Shown: positions 1 through 4,628 of the stretch, one piece after another
Layout of the letters: each line of letters starts with the position of its first letter
Numbering within the stretch: position 1 is the first letter of the stretch
DNA from: Spirochaetaceae bacterium
GTDB taxonomy: Bacteria > Spirochaetota > Spirochaetia > PWKH01
Direction: 5' to 3'
Assembly: GCA_003557605.1 (NCBI GenBank)
Contig: PWNW01000276.1
Coordinates: forward strand, 1 to 7,348
DNA: 7,348 nucleotides
Notes under the pieces: generated by a model
Told to the model about the DNA's origin: nothing
The model's input: the letters and a program-made list of their open reading frames with translations, nothing else
Databases searched by the model: none
Position numbers and translations under genes: made by a program

Positions 1-96
1 AGAACGGATCACCCCTTCCTGGGATAGTATATGGGTCTGCCCGGCCAGGCAGTTCATAGCAAACATCAGCATCACTGCTGCAAAGAATCTCTTCAT
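1..96 (-). CDS. N-terminus of an exported protein (partial, runs off left edge)
   Basis: Only the first 32 codons are visible. They read MKRFFAAVMLMFAMNCLAGQ and then THILSQEGVIRS with no stop before the edge. The N-terminus is a clear export signal: two basic residues (K2, R3), a hydrophobic core of about 12 residues, then a polar turn. Cleavage could be by signal peptidase I after N-C-L-A, or C16 could be a loose spirochaetal lipobox cysteine; A-M-N-C is not a canonical lipobox, so I leave this open. The ATG at 96 is supported by a perfect AGGAGG (108-113 read on the minus strand), with a rather long spacer of 11. A GTG just upstream (107-105) is followed at once by an in-frame stop, so it cannot be the start. 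The gene is divergent from the DUF3783-like gene. The mature protein lies outside the window, so its function cannot be named. Confidence 0.72.
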   Translation of the reverse strand, partial: MKRFFAAVMLMFAMNCLAGQTHILSQEGVIRS

Positions 97-221
97 GTGC
101 CCGTCACCCTCCTGGGTACAGGAACATGGTACTATGATGCGGTAATATGTGGAAGGGATAGTGATGCAGACATGGGGCATTTTTCCCTTGTCTTCCTGCA
201 GCTCAACGGATACCATGGGGT
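97..221. promoter_or_regulatory. Divergent intergenic region, no clear promoter
   Basis: This 125-bp gap separates the minus-strand exported-protein gene from the plus-strand DUF3783-like gene, so it should carry promoters for both. The best plus-strand -10 match is TATGAT (133-138, five of six), but no acceptable -35 stands 16-18 bp upstream. GGTAC occurs twice (113-132 region) on the plus strand. An imperfect hairpin can form from AAGGGA (153-158) with TCCCTT (184-189), continued inside by ATGC (164-167) with GCAT (177-180). It lies in the probable leader of the DUF3783-like gene and has no U-tract that would make it a terminator. The regulatory role follows from position only. Confidence 0.4.
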
Positions 222-449
222 ATGGATGAACAAAAGTACATAAACGGCAAGGTAGTGGTGATCAACGGATTCACCCGTGAAGAGGTGTTCAGGATTGTCA
301 GGGCGATCAAGGCGGCCAGTGAAAGTCCCGGTGAGATAGCATTTGCCATGACCACGGAAAACTCCCTGGAGATGAAACTGAAGGATGTGATTATCGATGT
401 TGCCAGGGAGCATGAATACATGACCAGACAGCAGCGCGAGAATTCGTAA
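222..449 (+). CDS. Small DUF3783-like protein
   Basis: A 75-residue soluble protein with no signal peptide, membrane segment or cysteine. The sequence runs from a short beta strand (KVVVINGF, residues 10-17) into a helix (TREEVFRIVRAIKAA), then an 'E-I-A-F-A-M-T-T-E-N' strand-turn, and a final helix (LKDVIIDVAREHEYM). This order matches my recollection of DUF3783, a short domain of unknown function found in Firmicutes and spirochaetes, and the length is normal for it. The ATG at 222 is the only usable start: the frame closes upstream at a TGA (162-164) with no ATG, GTG or TTG between. There is no good Shine-Dalgarno, only GGGG directly beside the ATG. An internal GTG at 255 or 258 would cut into the first strand and is less likely. 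The stop lies 10 bp before the oxidoreductase start, so the two genes are probably co-transcribed. Its role is unknown. Confidence 0.75.
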   Translation: MDEQKYINGKVVVINGFTREEVFRIVRAIKAASESPGEIAFAMTTENSLEMKLKDVIIDVAREHEYMTRQQRENS

Positions 450-459
450 CGGAGACCCT

Positions 460-1593
460 ATGAACGGACGAATCAGACTGGGAATGGTCGGCGGAGGAAG
501 GGGTGCCTTTATCGGGGCTGTGCACCGCAGGGCAGCCCTGCTTGACGGGATGTATGAGCTTTGTGCCGGGGCGCTTTCCTCAACACCGAAAAAATCCCTT
601 GAGTCGGGAAGAGATATCGGACTGCCGGATGACCGGATATACGAAAGCTGGGAGCAGATGCTTGAACAGGAGCTGAAGCTTCCCGAGGAGCGCCGTATTG
701 AAGCAGTCTCCGTTGTAACCCCCAACCATCTGCATTATCCGGTGGTGAAGGCATTCACTGAAGCAGGCTTCCATGTGATCTGCGACAAGCCGCTGGTGCA
801 CACCAGTCAGGAGGCCGAGGAGCTGGTCCGGCTGTGCGAGGAAAAGAGGACCGTTTGTGCGGTAACCTACACCTATGCGGGATATCCCATGGTGAAGCAG
901 GCAGCCGACATGGTGAGCAGCGGAGTTTTGGGGAACATCACCAAGGTCATGGTCATATACCTTCAGGAGTGGATGCTCGCCGCAGATGACAAGGATCTGT
1001 GGAGGGCCGATCCGGAGAGGTCGGGAATTTCCGGTGCCGTCGCTGATATCGGAACCCATGGGGAATATTTAATATCCCTGATCACCGGTCTGCAGATAGA
1101 TCAGCTCTGTGCTGAGGCCTCCCGGGCTCTGCCGGGAAGACAGCTCGAGGACGGTGCTGACATCCTGCTGCGGTTCACCTCGGGGGCCCGCGGCCTCATT
1201 ACCGTTTCCCAGGCATGCGCAGGGGAAGAGAACGGGCTTCACGTAAAGGTGTTTGGCGAAAAAGGGAGCCTCTCCTGGCAGCAGGAGAACCCTAATTACC
1301 TTTTCTATGCCCCCCTGGGGCAGCCCGAACAAATCCTGAAACGGGGCAATGACTATCTCTGCGCCTCCGCCAGGAGCAGCTCATCGCTTCCCCATGGACA
1401 CCCCGAGGGATTTCTTGAAGCATTTGCAGACATCTACCGCAATGCCGGAAAGGCGATCCTCTCTTCCCGGGGAGGGGTATCAGGGGAAAAGCGGGGGTTT
1501 CCCACGGTCCGTGAAGGAATGCGGGGCGTGAGGTTTGTTGAGAAGGTCATCGAAAGCATAAAACAAGATGCTCGGTGGGTGAAGATGGACTGA
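460..1593 (+). CDS. Gfo/Idh/MocA-family NAD(P)-dependent oxidoreductase
   Basis: A 377-residue cytoplasmic dehydrogenase, full length for the family. The N-terminal Rossmann fold opens with GMVGGGRGAFIG (residues 8-19), the dinucleotide-binding loop. V-T-P-N-H-L-H (86-92) and the C-D-K-P motif (108-111) follow; K110 is the expected catalytic lysine, with D in place of the commoner E of 'EKP'. The C-terminal alpha/beta domain carries A-D-I-G-T-H (195-200), supplying D196 and H200 of the active site, and P-H-G-H-P-E-G-F (311-318), which I remember as typical of the subgroup with 'GGGxGAFIG'. Such enzymes oxidise or epimerise sugars, inositols or their derivatives; the substrate cannot be read from sequence. 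The start is set by GGAG (451-454) five bases before the ATG. It follows the DUF3783-like gene by 10 bp and ends 16 bp from the convergent thioredoxin-domain gene. No sugar transporter or isomerase lies directly beside it. Confidence 0.93.
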   Translation: MNGRIRLGMVGGGRGAFIGAVHRRAALLDGMYELCAGALSSTPKKSLESGRDIGLPDDRIYESWEQMLEQELKLPEERRIEAVSVVTPNHLHYPVVKAFTEAGFHVICDKPLVHTSQEAEELVRLCEEKRTVCAVTYTYAGYPMVKQAADMVSSGVLGNITKVMVIYLQEWMLAADDKDLWRADPERSGISGAVADIGTHGEYLISLITGLQIDQLCAEASRALPGRQLEDGADILLRFTSGARGLITVSQACAGEENGLHVKVFGEKGSLSWQQENPNYLFYAPLGQPEQILKRGNDYLCASARSSSSLPHGHPEGFLEAFADIYRNAGKAILSSRGGVSGEKRGFPTVREGMRGVRFVEKVIESIKQDARWVKMD

Positions 1594-1609
1594 AGCACTT
1601 TTTTGATGC

Positions 1610-3418
1610 TTACGTCCGGGCTTCTCCAGGGAGTCCCTCCATGCAGGTGCAGGCGTAGCAGTGCTGTACAGCTTCTCCCTCCGCCTGCACCGAATTGAGG
1701 GGAAGGATATTCCACTCAAGGGGTTTCGGCGAGGTCACAACGTAGACATGACCTCCCGTATGCAGGGATGCATAATTGCGGAAGTCATGGGCTCCGGGCA
1801 GTCCAGTTGGAATGACGGGGTACAGTCCGCCGGTCACCATGGCAGTCCGGGAAACAGCAAACTCCGCAAGGGCGTGGGGTGAGGGTGAAGGTGAGTCAAA
1901 CCGATGGGCCGGGACCTGCAGAAAGTCCTTCTCTGAAGAACGAAACCAGCTTCTGTTGGACTTAAACCGTTTGAGCCCTTCGGCAAGACGGACCATCTGG
2001 TCCCGGAATCCCCGGTCCTCCTCATAACAGAAGGTAAGAAACAGCAGAAGTGATGCATGGTCCTCCAGGAACCGTCCGGACATGGCAGACCCTTCAAAGG
2101 TGCCTCGGATCACTTCATAGGATTCAGTTACATGGTCCCTCATGAGATGCTTGCGGATTGAAAGGGCGCGTTCAAGGGCGCCGGGGACTTCAAGGTGCCG
2201 ATGGGCCTGCAGCAGGGCGATGCCGGTCAGGGCATTCCATTCGGTCAGTTTCTTTCGGTCAACAAGCGGCTGCTTCCGTTTCTTCCGATGCAGCAGCATC
2301 CTCTCGCACACCTGCCGGACATCCTCCGGGAGGGGAGCTGCCTCCCTGCGGACCAGATGAATGCTTCCCTCGAAGTTTCCCTGCTCGGGAATGAGAAAGC
2401 TTCTTTTCAGGACCTCCAGGCTGGTTTCGGAAAGCAGCTGCTCCAGCTCCTTTTTGGTCCAGATGTAGGATGCCCCTTCCCGGTGGTCCGTATCAGCATC
2501 GTGGGCTGCGCAGTACAGTCCTTCATCAAGAAAGGTCTCATCAAGAGCGCGGATGATGCCCAAGGCGCTTTCCCGGTAGAGGCTGCTTGCATATCTTCGT
2601 GCCGCCAAGGAGAACACCCAAAGCAGCATAGCCTGGTCATAGAGCATCTTCTCAAAATGGGGGATGGTCCATGCCGCATCGGTGCAGTACCGGAAAAACC
2701 CTCCCTGCAGATGGTCCTGCAGTCCTCCCCGGCTGACTGCATCCAAGGCTGCAGTTACAAAGGCATCGGTGCTTCCCTCACCTGAAGCAGACCGGGTAAT
2801 CCCGTAGAGCAGGGAGGTATGGGGAGGGAATTTCTGGTGCTGCTTGAACCCGCCATGCTCATCATCCATATGCTCTTCAAGAAACCGGTCAATCTGCTGC
2901 ACGTCAAAGGGGGGAGATGCGGGCGGCTGGGTGCTGAACTGAAAGGGCTGCAGGGAATCCTGGTATTTGAAGTAATACGACTTCACCTGCTTGAGGATGT
3001 CAAGAAACCCTGTGAGATTTCCCCGGGGTTCGTGGGAGGCATAGGTCATAGCGAAAAAGGGTCTGAGGTCCGGAGCCAGAAATACGTTCAGCGGCCATCC
3101 TCCGCTCCCGGTGGATGACACCAGGAACTCCATCATGAACTGGTCGATGTCAGGCCGCTGCTCCCGGTCCACTTTTACCGGGACAAACCACCTGTTGAGG
3201 TATGCTGCGCAGTCAGGGTCGGAGAATGCCTCCTGGGCCATCACATGACACCAGTGGCAGGTGGAGTATCCCACCGCTGTAAAAAGGATTTTTTCACTTT
3301 CCCGTGCATAGGCAAGGGTTTCGCTGTTCCACTCCTGCCAGTGTATCGGATTGTCCTGGTGCTGACGCAGGTATGCAGATTCAGCTGCATCAAGATTGTT
3401 TCTGGAAAAGTTGGTCAT
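1610..3418 (-). CDS. Thioredoxin-domain protein of the YyaL/SPATA20 (DUF255) family
   Basis: A 602-residue protein, slightly short for a family that usually has 650-720. Residues 1-165 are the thioredoxin-like part: N-N-L-D-A-A-E-S-A-Y-L (7-17), Q-H-Q-D-N-P-I-H-W (19-27), then G-Y-S-T-C-H-W-C-H-V-M (50-60) with the redox pair C54/C57, and K-V-D-R-E-Q-R-P-D-I-D (82-92). Residues from about 170 form the six-hairpin (alpha/alpha) glycosidase-like domain, with H-F-E-K-M-L-Y-D-Q-A (254-263), H-D-A-D-T (306-310) and E-W-N-A-L (393-397). The C-terminus ends in the family's C-x4-C (C587, C592), so it is complete. The frame stays open further up, to a TTG at 3505. I chose the ATG at 3418 because AAGGGAG lies six bases before it and family similarity begins there. 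Biochemical function is poorly known; a redox or carbohydrate-related role is often suggested. It has no export signal, is convergent to the oxidoreductase and divergent from serA. Confidence 0.93.
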   Translation of the reverse strand: MTNFSRNNLDAAESAYLRQHQDNPIHWQEWNSETLAYARESEKILFTAVGYSTCHWCHVMAQEAFSDPDCAAYLNRWFVPVKVDREQRPDIDQFMMEFLVSSTGSGGWPLNVFLAPDLRPFFAMTYASHEPRGNLTGFLDILKQVKSYYFKYQDSLQPFQFSTQPPASPPFDVQQIDRFLEEHMDDEHGGFKQHQKFPPHTSLLYGITRSASGEGSTDAFVTAALDAVSRGGLQDHLQGGFFRYCTDAAWTIPHFEKMLYDQAMLLWVFSLAARRYASSLYRESALGIIRALDETFLDEGLYCAAHDADTDHREGASYIWTKKELEQLLSETSLEVLKRSFLIPEQGNFEGSIHLVRREAAPLPEDVRQVCERMLLHRKKRKQPLVDRKKLTEWNALTGIALLQAHRHLEVPGALERALSIRKHLMRDHVTESYEVIRGTFEGSAMSGRFLEDHASLLLFLTFCYEEDRGFRDQMVRLAEGLKRFKSNRSWFRSSEKDFLQVPAHRFDSPSPSPHALAEFAVSRTAMVTGGLYPVIPTGLPGAHDFRNYASLHTGGHVYVVTSPKPLEWNILPLNSVQAEGEAVQHCYACTCMEGLPGEART

Positions 3419-3424
3419 ATCAAT

Positions 3425-3431
3425 CTCCCTT
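3425..3431 (-). promoter_or_regulatory. Ribosome binding site that sets the YyaL-family start
   Basis: Read on the minus strand this is AAGGGAG, with a spacer of six bases to the ATG at 3418. Starts further upstream in the same frame (TTG at 3505, ATG at 3472 and 3448) would add up to 29 residues unrelated to the family, and the longest form begins with TTG. This site is the reason for preferring the 602-residue form. Confidence 0.75.
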
Positions 3432-3542
3432 ATCAGTAAGATACACATTGAAGAACGGAAAGGAAACTGCATCTCCAGCCTCGGTATCAGCGAGGAAGCT
3501 GACAAAATGTTGCAAATTGTTGTTTATTTATCTGCAATATGG

Positions 3543-3551
3543 TGTTACAAT
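3543..3551 (+). promoter_or_regulatory. serA: Probable extended -10 promoter of serA
   Basis: TG-T-TACAAT (3543-3551) has the extended -10 form, with the hexamer TACAAT (3546-3551) matching the sigma-70 consensus at five of six positions. The best upstream -35-like hexamers, TTGTTG (3517-3522) and TTGTTT (3520-3525), are spaced 23 and 20 bp away, too far for a standard pair, which fits reliance on the extended -10. Transcription would begin near 3558 and give a leader of about 75 bases before serA. This is a prediction from sequence only. Confidence 0.5.
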
Positions 3552-3565
3552 ATTTTTTGTGGGAA

Positions 3566-3589
3566 AACTAAAAAAAATATCTTTTAGTT
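3566..3589. repeat. Perfect 8-bp inverted repeat in the serA leader
   Basis: AACTAAAA (3566-3573) and TTTTAGTT (3582-3589) are exact reverse complements separated by eight bases (3574-3581). The repeat sits at about +9 to +32 relative to the predicted serA start point, a classic place for a repressor operator. As RNA it could also form an AU-rich hairpin of low stability. It has no U-tract directly after it and is unlikely to terminate transcription. In DNA this AT-rich, chance palindromes are more likely, so its function is uncertain. Confidence 0.45.
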
Positions 3590-3633
3590 GATGACTGCAC
3601 AAATAAAATAGAAAAAAAAGAGGATATACCAAA

Positions 3634-4545
3634 ATGAAGAAAATTCTTGCATCCGACGGCCTTGATCAGACGGCAGTGAAAGCCCTTGAAGAGGCAGGGT
3701 TTGAGACAGTGCTGGAGCACTACGGTCCAGATGAACTTTTAGAGAAAATTGGAGCATTTGACGCCCTGGTGGTACGCTCGGCAACCAAGGTGAGAAAACC
3801 CCTGATTGATCAGGCAGTTTCTTCAGGCCGGCTGAAGCTCATCATCCGTGCAGGAGTAGGGGTTGACAATATTGATGTGGACTATGCCTGTGAAAAGGGT
3901 CTGACGGTGAAAAACACACCCAATGCATCCAGCGCATCGGTAGCGGAACTGGCAGTCGGTCATATGTTTGCCGCTGCTCGCCATATCCACATTGCCAATG
4001 TCACCATGAGAAACGGCGAATGGAACAAGAAGCAGTACAAGGGCATTGAGCTTTCCGGGAAAACCCTCGGCCTTATCGGGATGGGAAGAATAGCCCGGGA
4101 GACAGCCCTCCGTGCGCAGGCCCTTGGGATGCAGGTAATCTACACCAACAGAAGCGGACATAAACCGGAATATGAGCCCTTCAGGCACTGCACCCTGGAT
4201 GCGCTGCTGGCTGAATCGGACTTTATTTCCCTCCATCTTCCGAAACCCCAGAAAGAGGGATATCTCATCGGTGAAAGAGAACTTTCGCTCATGAAGGACG
4301 GTGCAGTACTGATCAATACCGCCAGGGGCGGCCTGGTGGATGAAGATGCGCTGTGCGATGCCCTTGATTCCGGAAAGCTTTCAGCGGCAGCCGTAGATGT
4401 CTTTGCAGAGGAACCCGCGAACAACCGACGTCTTACCTCCCATCCCAAGGTTTCGGTGACTCCCCATATCGGAGCATCCACCAAGGAGGCTCAGCTCCGT
4501 ATCGGCCGGGAGATCGTTGACATCATAAAGGAGTTTTTTGCATAG
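3634..4545 (+). CDS. serA: D-3-phosphoglycerate dehydrogenase, short ACT-less form
   Basis: A 303-residue cytoplasmic D-2-hydroxyacid dehydrogenase. SerA oxidises 3-phosphoglycerate to 3-phosphohydroxypyruvate, the first committed step of serine synthesis. Visible signatures are V-V-R-S-A-T (46-51), R-A-G-V-G-V-D-N-I-D (72-81), the dinucleotide loop G-L-I-G-M-G-R-I-A (146-154), and the catalytic trio R231 (A-R-G-G-L), E260 (A-E-E-P) and H278 (P-H-I-G-A-S). The R-to-E spacing of 29 equals that in E. coli SerA. It lacks the C-terminal ACT domain, so serine feedback through that domain is absent, as in other short SerA proteins. After the second strand of the Rossmann fold it reads V-I-Y-T-N-R-S (168-174), without the usual acidic residue that favours NAD. 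AGAGGA (3619-3624) precedes the ATG by nine bases. No serC or serB is adjacent, so a related 2-hydroxyacid dehydrogenase of other specificity remains possible. Confidence 0.85.
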   Translation: MKKILASDGLDQTAVKALEEAGFETVLEHYGPDELLEKIGAFDALVVRSATKVRKPLIDQAVSSGRLKLIIRAGVGVDNIDVDYACEKGLTVKNTPNASSASVAELAVGHMFAAARHIHIANVTMRNGEWNKKQYKGIELSGKTLGLIGMGRIARETALRAQALGMQVIYTNRSGHKPEYEPFRHCTLDALLAESDFISLHLPKPQKEGYLIGERELSLMKDGAVLINTARGGLVDEDALCDALDSGKLSAAAVDVFAEEPANNRRLTSHPKVSVTPHIGASTKEAQLRIGREIVDIIKEFFA

Positions 4546-4563
4546 ATTTTCCGTAAGATTTCC

Positions 4564-4591
4564 TTGTATTTTTTGATACACGGTGTAAAAT
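4564..4591 (+). promoter_or_regulatory. Probable promoter of the GPH-family transporter gene
   Basis: TTGTAT (4564-4569) and TAAAAT (4586-4591) are separated by 16 bp and resemble sigma-70 -35 and -10 boxes, with the -10 matching at five of six. Transcription would start near 4598, about 30 bases before the transporter ATG. I see no hairpin terminator after serA in the 83-bp gap, so read-through from serA may add to expression. An odd palindrome overlaps the -10 box. Confidence 0.5.
4577..4587. repeat. Short odd palindrome TACACGGTGTA over the transporter -10
   Basis: TACAC (4577-4581) and GTGTA (4583-4587) are exact reverse complements around one central G. The right arm shares two bases with the predicted -10 box (4586-4591). 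That is where a repressor of the transporter could bind, but 11 bp is short for an operator and could occur by chance. Confidence 0.3.
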
Positions 4592-4628
4592 ACCCTAAGT
4601 CATACTGCGAAACATACAGGGATGCTCT

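Larger units (their letters stand above)
3419..3633. promoter_or_regulatory. Divergent AT-rich control region between the YyaL-family gene and serA
   Basis: This 215-bp region must drive the YyaL-family gene leftward and serA rightward. Its right part is strikingly AT-rich: by hand count 33 of 133 bases from 3501 to 3633 are G or C (about 25 percent), far below the flanking genes. The part nearest the YyaL-family gene is of ordinary composition and holds a small perfect dyad TCAGC (3487-3491) / GCTGA (3498-3502). The only leftward promoter match I can offer is a weak TATCTT -10 without a convincing -35. The rightward promoter and palindrome are listed separately. Confidence 0.6.

Noticed and set aside
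31..243. A 70-codon plus-strand open frame at the left edge
   Set aside because: It overlaps the antisense of a clear signal peptide with its own AGGAGG and also the start of the DUF3783-like gene, and has no ribosome site.
132..725. A 197-codon minus-strand open frame across the DUF3783-like and oxidoreductase genes
   Set aside because: It is serine/proline-rich low-complexity translation opposite two well-supported plus-strand genes and has no ribosome site or family features.
1593..1611. AAGCA / TGCTT dyad between the convergent oxidoreductase and YyaL-family genes as a bidirectional terminator
   Set aside because: The stem is only five base pairs with a nine-base loop, and the T-run is in the loop rather than after the stem.
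2195..2785. A 196-codon plus-strand open frame inside the YyaL-family gene
   Set aside because: The minus-strand frame carries unmistakable family motifs throughout this stretch, so the opposite frame is a shadow of its codon bias.
3419..3505. A longer form of the YyaL-family protein starting at TTG 3505
   Set aside because: The extra 29 residues have no family similarity, the start is a TTG without a Shine-Dalgarno, and a strong site stands ahead of the ATG at 3418.
4593..4621. CCCT pairing with AGGG to hide the transporter's ribosome site
   Set aside because: Four base pairs across a loop of about 21 bases is too weak to claim a switch.
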